Assembly: GCA_910584875.1 (NCBI GenBank)
Contig: CAJUDA010000016.1
Coordinates: 4,973 to 68,972 of the forward strand
Length of the DNA: 64,000 nucleotides
DNA from: an uncultured Eubacterium sp.
Lineage (GTDB): Bacteria; Bacillota; Clostridia; Lachnospirales; Lachnospiraceae
Direction: 5' to 3'
The notes below the pieces were generated by a model. The model ran no database searches and was not told the DNA's origin. It saw only the letters and a list, made by a program, of their open reading frames with translations. Of this stretch, positions 41,780-50,252 are shown piece after piece; the stretch's first letter is position 1; each line of letters begins with the position of its first letter. The position numbers and the translations under genes were made by a program.

Positions 41780-43006
41780 TTACATCCAATGATTATAAAC
41801 AGCGGCCGTGCCGATCAGCTGCATCGACAGCCCAAGATAAAACAACGGCATATTCCATCTGGCAAACCAGTCTTCGTCCGGTTTCCACACAAGCAGCCCG
41901 TAAAACAGATACGGAAGCAGATCCAGCAGATACCGGTTGCCAAAATGCCATCCCCCCAGTGTCCTATGGCAGCATATAACAAATACATGCAGCAGGGCAA
42001 GCAGCGGAAGCAGAAGGATCAGCACCCGTTGCTGTCTCCACTTTTTCACCACCGCATACAGCCACGCCGCCGCCATCGTAAGAAACAACGGCGTCGCCAG
42101 CCAGAACGCCATGCCGTTATCTGTGGGAAACCGGAGCGCATGGCTCTCGGGATCCGGCACCGGCAGCCTCAGCAGGTTTTTCAGATTTCCAGCAAAATAC
42201 GATATATGAAACTGCCCTGTCTCAGTCCGCGTAAACTCAGGCAGGTAATTGTGCCCAAACTCAAATATACTGCCAAAACGCATATAATTCAGCGTCATAT
42301 AGGACAAGGCGATCAGCGTCACGCCAATTCCCCAGTACCATCTCTCCCGGATCAGGGAACCGATGCCCGCCCCGCCTTCTTGTTCCCTCCATCCCTTCCA
42401 CAAAATAAACCCGAGCAGCGGAAGATACAGTACCACCATGGGACGGCATCCCACAGCGCACGCCCACAGAGCGAGCGACCATCCGCCTTTGCCCCGGACC
42501 GCATAAAAAAGGGACATCAGAGAGAGGGTAAAGCACATATTCTGGGCGATAAACCAGACATGTCCATTGATACATACAAACAAAAGACCGGATGCCAGAT
42601 AGAGAAAAAGCACAAAAAAACCTGTCTGCCGCGGGTTCACCGCTACTGTTTTATAAAGCCTCACCGCGTAAACCGCCCCGGTCACCGTCACTGCAAGAGC
42701 GATCCAGTGATCCGGCACTGCCGTGCCGAATATCAGCACAAATGGAAGCATGACATACGATGGAAAAGGCGGAAAACTGACATAATACCTCCCCCCATAT
42801 ATTGCCAGTTCCAGCCAGCTGTAGTCTGCCCCGTTGATCAGATCCAGCCTTCCCCGGAGCCATGCATCCGCCTGCAGGACATAGGAGTTATATGGATTTC
42901 CGTTCCACGGCCATCCTCCGGTGAAGGCTGCCATCACCCCTATGACCGTCAGAACCGTCAACGGTATGACCATATACACAGAATCTATTTTCTTTATATA
43001 TTTCAT
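41780..43006 (-). CDS. GT-C-like polytopic glycosyltransferase
   Basis: 408 residues with about ten membrane segments (first at VYMVIPLTVLTVIGVMAAF). The first periplasmic loop NPYNSYVLQADAWLRGRLDL contains an acidic residue where GT-C mannosyl- or glucosyltransferases hold their catalytic Asp or Glu, and FPPFPSYVMLPF and GWHFGNRYLLDLLPYLF are typical of the family. It would transfer sugars from a lipid-phosphate donor outside the membrane. The neighbouring O-antigen-ligase-like gene supports a role in envelope glycans. Donor and acceptor are unknown. Confidence 0.75.
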   Translation of the reverse strand: MKYIKKIDSVYMVIPLTVLTVIGVMAAFTGGWPWNGNPYNSYVLQADAWLRGRLDLINGADYSWLELAIYGGRYYVSFPPFPSYVMLPFVLIFGTAVPDHWIALAVTVTGAVYAVRLYKTVAVNPRQTGFFVLFLYLASGLLFVCINGHVWFIAQNMCFTLSLMSLFYAVRGKGGWSLALWACAVGCRPMVVLYLPLLGFILWKGWREQEGGAGIGSLIRERWYWGIGVTLIALSYMTLNYMRFGSIFEFGHNYLPEFTRTETGQFHISYFAGNLKNLLRLPVPDPESHALRFPTDNGMAFWLATPLFLTMAAAWLYAVVKKWRQQRVLILLLPLLALLHVFVICCHRTLGGWHFGNRYLLDLLPYLFYGLLVWKPDEDWFARWNMPLFYLGLSMQLIGTAAVYNHWM

Positions 43007-43009
43007 AAC

Positions 43010-43852
43010 CTATTTCATTCCAATAAACTTTTTGATCTTTTTCATCTTTTCCTTCGTCATACGGAACCCGTGCCAGTATGACATTTCCAGTCTGCGCACA
43101 TCACTCTCAAAGCTGTTCAGCTTGTGATTCGGGCGGATGATCATCACTTTCCCTTCTGCTGCCAGTTCATGACAATATTCTACCGTCTCATTGTACAATG
43201 CCGGACGTGCCAGGATCGCCTTTTTCATTTCCGGGTATCGGTGCCCCAGCATCCGTGCTCCCATCTTGTCGTATTTCCCCAGCCTCTTGACAAATCCGTG
43301 CGGCTGCGTCAGGACGACGATCAGCCGGTCACAGCCATCCTCCAGCGCCTTTCGCACCGGGATAGGATCTGCGATACCGCCGTCATAATATTTTTCCCCA
43401 TCCAGCTCTATGGCAGGGAAAAACATGGGAAGGGCACAGGTGGCGCGGAGCATCGTATAGTGGTCGTCCATCTCCATGGCATCCTTGTACTCCGCCTGCC
43501 CGGTAGCAGCATTCGTAACTCCGACCAGACATTTTCCCTGATAGGAAAAAAAGGTTTCCTTGTCAAACGGAATCAGTTTATTGGGAATCTCATTATAGAT
43601 AAAATCCAGTCCGAACAGACTCCTCTCCTTCCGGTAATTGCTCCTGCTCATATAACGTTTATCATTGCGGTACTTCTGTACGATCTCAAGATTGCGCTGC
43701 GGCTGCTTGGATATATACGAAACCCCGTCTGCGATCCCCGCCGATACACCAATGCAATACGGAAGTAAAATATTCTCAGACAACAGGGCGTCCATAACCC
43801 CTGAACTAAATACCGGGCGGAACGTCCCGCCCTCCAACACGATTCCTGTCAC
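43010..43852 (-). CDS. Patatin-like phospholipase
   Basis: 280 residues of the RssA/YlfK-like bacterial patatin group. The Gly-rich oxyanion loop is VLEGGTFRPVFSSG, the nucleophile is Ser37 in GVSAG, and the catalytic Asp is in DGGIADPIPV near residue 167, so the Ser-Asp dyad is intact. No signal peptide or membrane segment. The enzyme is probably a cytosolic or membrane-associated lipid acyl hydrolase. It ends 4 bases before the GT-C-like gene begins, so the two are co-transcribed. Confidence 0.92.
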   Translation of the reverse strand: MTGIVLEGGTFRPVFSSGVMDALLSENILLPYCIGVSAGIADGVSYISKQPQRNLEIVQKYRNDKRYMSRSNYRKERSLFGLDFIYNEIPNKLIPFDKETFFSYQGKCLVGVTNAATGQAEYKDAMEMDDHYTMLRATCALPMFFPAIELDGEKYYDGGIADPIPVRKALEDGCDRLIVVLTQPHGFVKRLGKYDKMGARMLGHRYPEMKKAILARPALYNETVEYCHELAAEGKVMIIRPNHKLNSFESDVRRLEMSYWHGFRMTKEKMKKIKKFIGMK

Positions 43853-43904
43853 TTCTGCCGCTCCTTTCTATCTGCCATCCGGCAGCCTGCCGGAAATTCC
43901 CCCT

Positions 43905-43926
43905 GTCAAAATGGCACCATTGAGCT
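43905..43926 (-). repeat. Dispersed hairpin repeat, copy D (left arm plus loop)
   Basis: In minus-strand sense AGCTCAATGGTGCCATTTTG matches the left arm and part of the loop of copy A with several changes. It lies between the L,D-transpeptidase-like stop and the patatin start. Confidence 0.5.
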
Positions 43927-43936
43927 AAGTATAGCA

Positions 43937-44536
43937 TTAACCCCCGGGAAAATCAATTACCATATAACAGTCCGCGGACATATTTTTCAGAAGCCAGCAC
44001 ATCATTTCCTGTGGCACGGCAACACACCCCGCCGTAGGACGCCCCTCCTCACAGTGGAGAAAAATACCGGAACCAAGCCCTGGGATCCGTCCCCTGTTGT
44101 AATCCGTCACAAGCCCGTACCGGTACGCCCGCCCCATCGCCGTCATATGCTCTGCCGATCTCCAGTCTGGCACGACGTCCCGGCGGCTGACGATCTGGTT
44201 GTAATATTGGGAACCTGCATCATCCACCAGCTCATGACTGTTATCAAGACGCCGGTAAGGAAAAACGGTACCCGGACTGGGGCAGGTGCCAAATGCATAG
44301 AGAAAGGACAGCCGCCCCGACGGCGTTTTACCATCCCCCTCTTTCGTCTTTCCCACGCCGCCCTGCCCCAGCCAGCCTTCTGAAATCCTCTCCATTCTCC
44401 ATACACCATTTTCACTGATCTGGTAGTTTTCTCCGTTCCGACAGTTTTCGCTGGTCTGATAGGTAACCTGCGCCCGGCATCCCTCTCTCTGGCGTACAAC
44501 GATCCTGTCCTGCCGCGCCCCGCTGTGAGTCGTCAT
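43937..44536 (-). CDS. L,D-transpeptidase-like (YkuD fold) protein
   Basis: About 200 residues. The C-terminal half matches YkuD-type catalytic domains: KTPSGRLSFLYAFG, and the active-site stretch IFLHCEEGRPTAGCVAVPQE with His and the nucleophile Cys in the H-x(8)-GC arrangement. Such enzymes cross-link or cleave peptidoglycan peptides outside the membrane, yet there is no clear signal peptide here. The start is uncertain: 44581, 44545 and 44536 are in frame, and 44536 has GGAGG about 10 bases upstream. It starts just after rsmH. Confidence 0.78.
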   Translation of the reverse strand: MTTHSGARQDRIVVRQREGCRAQVTYQTSENCRNGENYQISENGVWRMERISEGWLGQGGVGKTKEGDGKTPSGRLSFLYAFGTCPSPGTVFPYRRLDNSHELVDDAGSQYYNQIVSRRDVVPDWRSAEHMTAMGRAYRYGLVTDYNRGRIPGLGSGIFLHCEEGRPTAGCVAVPQEMMCWLLKNMSADCYMVIDFPGG

Positions 44537-44591
44537 GCCTTCCATCCCTCCCCTGCGCAACGATACCATCGTCAGGCGCACTCTCTTTTAT

Positions 44592-45686
44592 CTATCTTAC
44601 GCCTTCTTCCCCGCCATCGTGACTGCGAATCGCCCAGCGCATCTTTGTGGAGCGGGCACGCCCGTTTTGATAGCACTCTTCAGCCGACGGGCGGATCACA
44701 TCCGTAGAAATTTGCTGATACACCCCTTCCCTTGCCAGCCTTTTAAACGATTTCTTTACCATCCGGTCCTCGCCGGAGTGAAAGGTGAGTACCGCCACGC
44801 GCCCGCCCGGTTTCAATACCGACGGCAATTTTTCCAGAAAGGCGTCCAGCACCTCAAATTCACTGTTGACGTCGATGCGGAGCGCCTGAAATACTCTCTG
44901 GCATGTCTTCTTCACGGTTTCCTTTTTTTCTTTTTCCGGAAGCCCGGAGAGAACCCCTTCGATCACATGGCGGAGCGCCGTGGTCGTCTCGACAGCATGT
45001 CCTTTCCTCTCCTCCTTTTTGACTGCCGCAGCAATCTGTGCAGCGCAGGGTTCGTCTGCATTTTCTACAAACATCCCCTCCAGTTCCTCTTTTGTCAGCT
45101 CTTTCAGTCTCTCTGACGCAGGGATTCCATGGGCAGGATCGAGCCTCAGATCCAGAGGCCCGTCGCTTTTATAGGAAAATCCACGCTCCGGGTTGTCGAT
45201 CTGCATGGATGACACGCCCAGATCGGCAAGTATAAAATCAAACTTCCCTGTCTCTGCCGCCACGTTGTCGATCTCTGCAAAATTCATCTGCTTCACCGTC
45301 AGGATATCTTCCCCATAGCCTGCCTGCCTAAGCCGTTCTTTTGTTTTCACGGATTCGATGGGATCGACATCCAGCCCGTATATATGTCCCCTCCCCTGCA
45401 GGCGCTCCAGCATCTTCCTTGTATGACCGCCGTACCCCAGGGTGGCGTCCAGTCCCTGCTGCCCCGGCTGGATCTGCAGGAAATCAAGGATCTCCTTCAC
45501 CATAATGGGAATATGCATCCCTGCCGGCGTACCACCCTTGCGGATCACTTTTTCGACCGTATCCGCGTATTTTTCGGGATTAAGCTCCTTATATTTCTCA
45601 CTGAAATGACGCGGATGCGTCCCGCTGTAGCGGGGACGTCTCTTGTGCAGCGTCTGGTTTTCCTGTAATGGTTTATGTTCATTCAT
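44592..45686 (-). CDS. rsmH: RsmH-like 16S rRNA (C1402) N4-methyltransferase
   Basis: 364 residues. RsmH motifs are HIPIMVKEILDFL, the SAM site LDATLGYGGHTRKML, DVDPI, FDFILADLGVSSMQIDNPERGFS, and AVLTFHSGEDRMVKKSF near the C-terminus. It modifies C1402 in the ribosomal P site. A basic extension of about 56 residues (KPLQENQTLHKRRPRYSGTHPR...) precedes the usual start of RsmH, and the gene is away from the mraZ-fts cluster where rsmH normally sits. It may be a second copy with a distinct target; that is inference. Confidence 0.85.
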   Translation of the reverse strand: MNEHKPLQENQTLHKRRPRYSGTHPRHFSEKYKELNPEKYADTVEKVIRKGGTPAGMHIPIMVKEILDFLQIQPGQQGLDATLGYGGHTRKMLERLQGRGHIYGLDVDPIESVKTKERLRQAGYGEDILTVKQMNFAEIDNVAAETGKFDFILADLGVSSMQIDNPERGFSYKSDGPLDLRLDPAHGIPASERLKELTKEELEGMFVENADEPCAAQIAAAVKKEERKGHAVETTTALRHVIEGVLSGLPEKEKKETVKKTCQRVFQALRIDVNSEFEVLDAFLEKLPSVLKPGGRVAVLTFHSGEDRMVKKSFKRLAREGVYQQISTDVIRPSAEECYQNGRARSTKMRWAIRSHDGGEEGVR

Positions 45687-45719
45687 CGCTTTTTTCTCCG
45701 TTTTCTATTTTCTTATATC

Positions 45720-45748
45720 AGTATACTATCAAAAAGGAAGAAAGACAA
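45720..45748 (-). promoter_or_regulatory. rsmH promoter
   Basis: TTGTCT, 17 bases, TATACT on the minus strand, about 35 bases before the rsmH ATG. Confidence 0.65.
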
Positions 45749-45761
45749 GACAGCTTACAGC

Positions 45762-45902
45762 TTGACTTATTGTCGAAATGGAGTTTATACTGATGAAGAG
45801 ATTGAAACTCTTTTTACCCTTTTATCAAAGCTGTATGCCGGAATAGAAAATCTGGATAAGAGAGTTTCCAAAGCGAAAAAGACAGGAGAGCCTGATATAT
45901 GA
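45762..45902 (+). pseudogene. Truncated MarR-type regulator (C-terminal end only)
   Basis: An open frame ending at 45902 codes GVYTDEEIETLFTLLSKLYA followed by GIENLDKRVSKAKK. This acidic-then-basic pattern matches the C-terminal dimerisation helix of MarR-family repressors. The DNA-binding part is absent: upstream the frame runs into sequence with the rsmH promoter and no MarR motifs. Its TGA overlaps the flavodoxin ATG (ATGA), so the lost regulator was probably once coupled to that gene. Family assignment from so short a piece is tentative. Confidence 0.55.
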
Positions 45903-46447
45903 AAACAATCGTTATTTATCATTCACAGACAGGGTTTACAAAGCGATATGCCGGATGGATTGCAGAAGCGACGGGAGCGGACTGCCTCGAATTATCCGTG
46001 GCAAAAAAGAAGGACCTGACTGCATATGATACAATTATTTTTGGAAGCTGGGCATGTGCGGGCGGCATTAAAAAAATCAACTGGTTTAAGGGCAATATGG
46101 ACGAATGGACAGATAAGAATCTGATCGTATTTTGTGTGGGAGCAGGTCCGATCGACAATCCAGAAACGATACAGGCTCTCAAACAGCATTTCAATGAACC
46201 GAAGTTGGAAAAAGCAAGTGTATTTTACTGCCCCGGCGGATTAAATTATGAAAAGATGCCCGCTTCATCAAAATTTATGATGAAAATGTTTACAAAAATG
46301 CTGAAAAGTAAAAAGGATAAAACAGAAGCGGAACAGGAAATGATAACTATGGTTTCAACGTCCTATGACATTTCTGATAAGAAATACATCGAGCCGATTT
46401 TACAAGCTATGGATGCAACAAGAGTATCCGACAAAGGAGCATTTTAA
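45899..46447 (+). CDS. Flavodoxin-domain protein
   Basis: 182 residues. The FMN phosphate loop is IVIYHSQTGFTKRYAGWIAE near residues 4-23, followed by AYDTIIFGSWACAGGIKK and VFCVGAGPI, which build the isoalloxazine site of Flavodoxin_5-like proteins. It is probably a cytosolic electron carrier or protoporphyrinogen-oxidase-type flavoprotein. It overlaps the truncated MarR remnant by 4 bases; with that repressor broken its expression may be unregulated. Confidence 0.88.
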   Translation: MKTIVIYHSQTGFTKRYAGWIAEATGADCLELSVAKKKDLTAYDTIIFGSWACAGGIKKINWFKGNMDEWTDKNLIVFCVGAGPIDNPETIQALKQHFNEPKLEKASVFYCPGGLNYEKMPASSKFMMKMFTKMLKSKKDKTEAEQEMITMVSTSYDISDKKYIEPILQAMDATRVSDKGAF

Positions 46448-46572
46448 ACCTCAGGTTGTTTTTATTCTTTCATTCTTAAAGCAGGATGTATTGTAAATCG
46501 GATTCTTTTCGTCTACAATATAATCACAGCGCTGAAAATATTCTGAAGGATATAACTAGAATGGAGATTTAT

Positions 46573-48366
46573 ATGACTGAATTAGAAAAGACAGGTAAGA
46601 GGATTGCGCTATTACGGAAAGAACGAGGGTATACAGGAGCGGCACTTGCGGAAAAACTAAAGGTAAGTCCGCAGGCTATATCGAAATGGGAGAATGGAAA
46701 ATGTCTGCCTGAGACAGTGATTCTTCCAAGTCTTGCGGAAGCCTTGGACTGCAGTATTGATAGTCTTTTGTGTCCAAGAGAACTTTTTATACTGGAGGCC
46801 GTATATACAGATGGGGAGACCCATATCCCAGTAACGCGTTTTCTGGATGACCTGGTGCGCGATAACACTCTTACTATTTATGTAAATACGACGTTTGTTG
46901 GTGCGAGTCTTGAAAGCGGACGTTTGAAAATGTTGACTGTGAAATTTCAGACGCCGGAAGGGATTTTCTTTACTCACGCCTTGCAAAATGAGCCCCTTTT
47001 CCTGAACAAAAAAAGCGTGGGCTTTGCAGATGATGAGGTATTTCAGATTATCGGCGCTTATTATGGGAATGAAAAGAAGTATTCTTCTGTTATGCAGAAA
47101 ATGGAGCACTATGAGTATTTCAAATGGGACAAGATCGTAGTAAACCATGAGAATTTTCCGAGCGATACCGCCAGTGATGATACGGAATATCTGACACTGG
47201 TTTATCTGAATACAGATGGAATCCATACGATCAGCTGTCCGGAAAACGATACCATTTATTATGGGAATCATCATACACAGCTTCTGCTTCAAGATAATTC
47301 CAAACATATTCTCAAGGATATTATGAGGCTTTCATGGGGAAAAGGAATGGAATGTCCATGGGCGGGTTCGCTTTATGCGGCGCTGAAATATATGGGAGAG
47401 GATTTCACCTATCCTCAAATCATGGGGATGAGCGGTGCATGTTATCGTGTATGCTTTACCGAAGTCTGGGATTACAGCTGTACGGACGCTCTCGTGGCAT
47501 TTGATTATGCTTCGCCATTGTACAGGGCGATTGGATATTCCTTCCATATCGTGGACAGGCTGGAGAAGCAGGAACGGAAAAACGAGCGGCTTGCCATCAT
47601 GAAAGATATTCAGAATGGTAAACCTGTGCTGGCGATCAATCTCCGGGTAGCTCCGGAATGGGGAATTATAACTGGGTATACGGATAACGGGAAGCGGTTT
47701 TTGTGCCGGACCTATTTTGATGATGAAGTTTTTAATGAGCTGGAGCAGGAGGGGAGCAAGAATCAAAAGGACAGAAAGCTGGTCTTTGAGGATCATGCAG
47801 GATATCTCTTTAGTGATACATGGCCGTTTATTATTTTACACTTCGGCGAAAAAGGAGATTTGTCATCACCGATTATAACTCTGAAAGCTTCCCTTGAGAT
47901 GTGTATCAATTCCTTTTATGCAGAAGAGTGCCGTGGTTATCACCAGGGAAAAGGAGCATATGAAGCGTGGATAAAAGGTCTTTCCAAGGAATCAGATTTT
48001 GACATCGAAAACGACAGAGAAAATGTCCTGAGACGGCTGGGTGTAAATGACAATATGCTGTGTCATCTCATTGACTCACGTCGTGCTGCAGCCTTATATT
48101 TGCGTGACAATATTGCGTTACTGTCAGAGACAGAAAAGGGATGTGAATATTTAGAAAAAATGGTGAAAAACTTTGAGGCTATTGCACATACAGTTTCCGA
48201 ATTTCGGGATAAGCTGTCCTCATGTGAAGTTAATTACAACACAATTCATACATTTGGTGTTTCTACGCCTACACTTCGCAGGGAACAAATCAGTCTTCTT
48301 AAACATGCACTTGTGCTAGATGAGGAGAATTGTCGGCTTGCGGAGTGCGTCCTGAAACAAATATAA
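46573..48366 (+). CDS. HTH (XRE) protein fused to a C39-peptidase-like domain
   Basis: 597 residues. Residues 1-65 are an XRE helix-turn-helix (GKRIALLRKERGYTGAALAEKLKVSPQAISKWENG). Residues about 75-235 are a beta-rich region with no clear family. Residues about 250-400 resemble the BtrH-N/C39 cysteine-peptidase fold: WGKGMECPWAGSLYAALKYMG holds a Cys at the start of a helix, and NGKPVLAINLRVAPEWGIITGYTDNGKRFLCRTY fits the later strands. The rest is helical. The start at 46573 has GGAG 6 bases upstream; two earlier ATGs lack one. It could be a regulator with a sensory peptidase-like domain. The catalytic His is not evident, so activity is doubtful. Confidence 0.6.
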   Translation: MTELEKTGKRIALLRKERGYTGAALAEKLKVSPQAISKWENGKCLPETVILPSLAEALDCSIDSLLCPRELFILEAVYTDGETHIPVTRFLDDLVRDNTLTIYVNTTFVGASLESGRLKMLTVKFQTPEGIFFTHALQNEPLFLNKKSVGFADDEVFQIIGAYYGNEKKYSSVMQKMEHYEYFKWDKIVVNHENFPSDTASDDTEYLTLVYLNTDGIHTISCPENDTIYYGNHHTQLLLQDNSKHILKDIMRLSWGKGMECPWAGSLYAALKYMGEDFTYPQIMGMSGACYRVCFTEVWDYSCTDALVAFDYASPLYRAIGYSFHIVDRLEKQERKNERLAIMKDIQNGKPVLAINLRVAPEWGIITGYTDNGKRFLCRTYFDDEVFNELEQEGSKNQKDRKLVFEDHAGYLFSDTWPFIILHFGEKGDLSSPIITLKASLEMCINSFYAEECRGYHQGKGAYEAWIKGLSKESDFDIENDRENVLRRLGVNDNMLCHLIDSRRAAALYLRDNIALLSETEKGCEYLEKMVKNFEAIAHTVSEFRDKLSSCEVNYNTIHTFGVSTPTLRREQISLLKHALVLDEENCRLAECVLKQI

Positions 48367-48590
48367 ATAATTACAGACTGGCTAGGCAATATTAACGACC
48401 GATTGTTAAAGAGAAAGCTTTTTGAAGCAAACGATAGCTGAAATTGCGTATCACTATGCGTATGAAAGTTGGGGCAGGCTGCTACAGGAGTTGCAGAAAG
48501 AGTGACGAATTTTGGGAGCCATATATTTTCAAACTTTAAAATATTTTACACCTATATTTTGTTATATATGGCATTTATCCCCTTGCCATA

Positions 48591-48905
48591 CTAGCTCAAC
48601 TTATTTTCATAATCCTGCAACTCATGAAAAATATTATCGACAAATACCACATGATCGACGATACGATATATCATAAAATAGCTGTGATTTAAGAAATTTA
48701 TGCGACGATATCCTGACTGAAGCAGTCTTGGATTATCACATAGTTTCAAACTCCCTGCCACATACTTAAGACTTTCGATTGTTGCGTCGTAATCATTCAA
48801 TACATTTTCTGCCGCCTGCACATTCCCTTTCTCAATAATGAGATATTGAATAAAACACTCTAAGTCCTCTTCTGCATCTTTTGTGACCACTACCTTATAA
48901 GCCAT
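48591..48905 (-). CDS. RelE/ParE-family toxin
   Basis: 104 residues, the toxin half of a type II module. The RelE/ParE fold is visible in YKVVVTKDAEEDLECFIQYL and, at the C-terminus, GYRRINFLNHSYFMIYRIVDHVVFVDNIFH. It begins inside the last bases of the antitoxin gene (11-base overlap), the usual antitoxin-first order. RelE toxins cleave mRNA in the ribosome and ParE toxins attack gyrase; the sequence alone does not say which. Confidence 0.85.
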   Translation of the reverse strand: MAYKVVVTKDAEEDLECFIQYLIIEKGNVQAAENVLNDYDATIESLKYVAGSLKLCDNPRLLQSGYRRINFLNHSYFMIYRIVDHVVFVDNIFHELQDYENKLS

Positions 48906-49188
48906 ACTTTGTCCTCATATCACGGGAAACGTCTGCCGCATCTTTATATATCCCCTGTGCTGCGTGTTCCCGTGATTTTTCCAGCTTATCTAACATTTCA
49001 TGCTCCGCTAATGCTCTATATGGATTTGCGCCTGCTCTTTTTATTTCAAATGGAAAGCCATTTACTGCCAGTGCCTGCGTTAAAAACATACGGATTGCCG
49101 TTGTGGTATCTGTTCCTAAATCCTTAAATAAAGCATCCGACCTTGCTTTTAAGTCATCATCTACTCTGATTTGAATCGTGCTTGCCAT
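48895..49188 (-). CDS. RelB/DinJ-family antitoxin
   Basis: 97 residues. The N-terminal ribbon-helix-helix (STIQIRVDDDLKARSDALFKDLGTDTTTAIRMFLTQA) and the phrase NGFPFEIKR are typical of RelB/DinJ. The C-terminus should wrap the toxin. AGGAGG stands 8 bases ahead of the ATG. It is translated ahead of the toxin with an 11-base overlap, and the pair normally represses its own promoter, which is visible at 49214. Confidence 0.92.
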   Translation of the reverse strand: MASTIQIRVDDDLKARSDALFKDLGTDTTTAIRMFLTQALAVNGFPFEIKRAGANPYRALAEHEMLDKLEKSREHAAQGIYKDAADVSRDMRTKYGL

Positions 49189-49213
49189 TTATGCCACCTC
49201 CTATCTCTATATA

Positions 49214-49242
49214 AGATTAGCAAACAAGCAGTGCAAAGTCAA
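49214..49242 (-). promoter_or_regulatory. RelBE promoter
   Basis: TTGACT, 17 bases, TAATCT on the minus strand, 26 bases upstream of the antitoxin ATG. The operator should overlap it. Confidence 0.7.
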
Positions 49243-49356
49243 TACATTTGTAATGATATATTAACCTTATCCCTCCGCACTCCGATATATAAAATACAGT
49301 ATAGCGGAGCAGCAAAATCGTATTGGTGCAGCCCGGCTGAAAAGGAGAGGAAGCTT

Positions 49357-50145
49357 ATGAGTCTGACGATCAACATGAATAACCCGTCCTATGCAGACAA
49401 ACCAGAGAGCAGGACAGAATCCGGTCATTCCCGTACAGTAAAACCGGGTAATCACAATAATAATATGGCACAGATACCGGGAAGCCGGCTCGCCGCTGCA
49501 CAGAAAAAATCGATGAAGATGATCATCGACCAGTTCCACAGCGACCTTGCCCTTGACCAGAGCCTGAAAGACCGCGCCGTCCATCAGGAGGAGCTGCAGC
49601 AGCAGATCGTCGATCACCACAAAAAGATCCAGGAGATTGATGATACGATCACTTCCTATAAAGAGCAGTTTGGCATCACAGAAGAAACGCCAAAAGAAAA
49701 TTATCCGGAAGAATACAAACAGCTCGTGTCGGGACTTCAGGCACAAAAGGCAGTCTACCAGCGCGACCTGGATCCGTCCAACCCGGATAATCTCTACCGT
49801 CAGGAACGCAGGGAACAATACATGATCTCGGATATCAAGCTGGAACGCCTGAAGGATGATCCCATGTATGATACCCAGAAAGATACCGCTGCGGTCATCA
49901 GCAATGCGCTGGATAGCTCGAAACGAAGTTTTATCAATGAAGCAAGAAAATTGATCGATGAACAATTCGAGACCATGAAAGAAGAAGCCCAGGCAGACAA
50001 ATCCGAAGAAGAGAAACAGGAGGAAGAGCTGCTCACCGCAGATACAAAAAAGGAAAAGGATCAGACCGAGATCAGACAATTTATCGAAGAACAGCATATC
50101 ATCGACGAAGACGCCCTGGGGATCGCTGTCGATCAGAGATTATAA
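49357..50145 (+). CDS. Uncharacterised charged coiled-coil protein, 262 residues
   Basis: Not recognised. The start at 49357 has AAAGGAGAGG upstream. The N-terminus (MSLTINMNNPSYADKPESRT) is polar, followed by a long alpha-helical, highly charged region (VHQEELQQQIVDHHKKIQEI, KLERLKDDPMYDTQKD) with heptad-like spacing, and a Glu/Lys tail. No signal peptide or membrane segment. Monocistronic with a strong terminator. The same organisation as the 267-residue gene at 8495 suggests both are abundant soluble proteins of unknown role. Confidence 0.75.
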   Translation: MSLTINMNNPSYADKPESRTESGHSRTVKPGNHNNNMAQIPGSRLAAAQKKSMKMIIDQFHSDLALDQSLKDRAVHQEELQQQIVDHHKKIQEIDDTITSYKEQFGITEETPKENYPEEYKQLVSGLQAQKAVYQRDLDPSNPDNLYRQERREQYMISDIKLERLKDDPMYDTQKDTAAVISNALDSSKRSFINEARKLIDEQFETMKEEAQADKSEEEKQEEELLTADTKKEKDQTEIRQFIEEQHIIDEDALGIAVDQRL

Positions 50146-50161
50146 TCATTCATTTGTATGC

Positions 50162-50200
50162 AAAACGTCCGCTGCTTTGTCATAACAGCGGACGTTTTTT
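50162..50200 (+). terminator. Terminator after the coiled-coil gene
   Basis: AAAACGTCCGCTG and CAGCGGACGTTTT are perfect arms, followed by TT. Confidence 0.9.
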
Positions 50201-50252
50201 ATCTGTCGGCATGGTTCCATGACGCCTGCCTGAGCCGACTAATCGGGCAGGA

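Noticed and set aside
41660..43081. A 473-codon plus-strand frame opposite the GT-C-like gene
   Set aside because: His/Arg/Gln-rich shadow of a membrane protein gene, no RBS and no recognisable domain.
48400..48504. Short frame (IAEIAYHYAYESWGRLLQEL) resembling a MazG-like phage protein
   Set aside because: Fewer than 35 codons with a stop just upstream and no other phage genes; too short to support.
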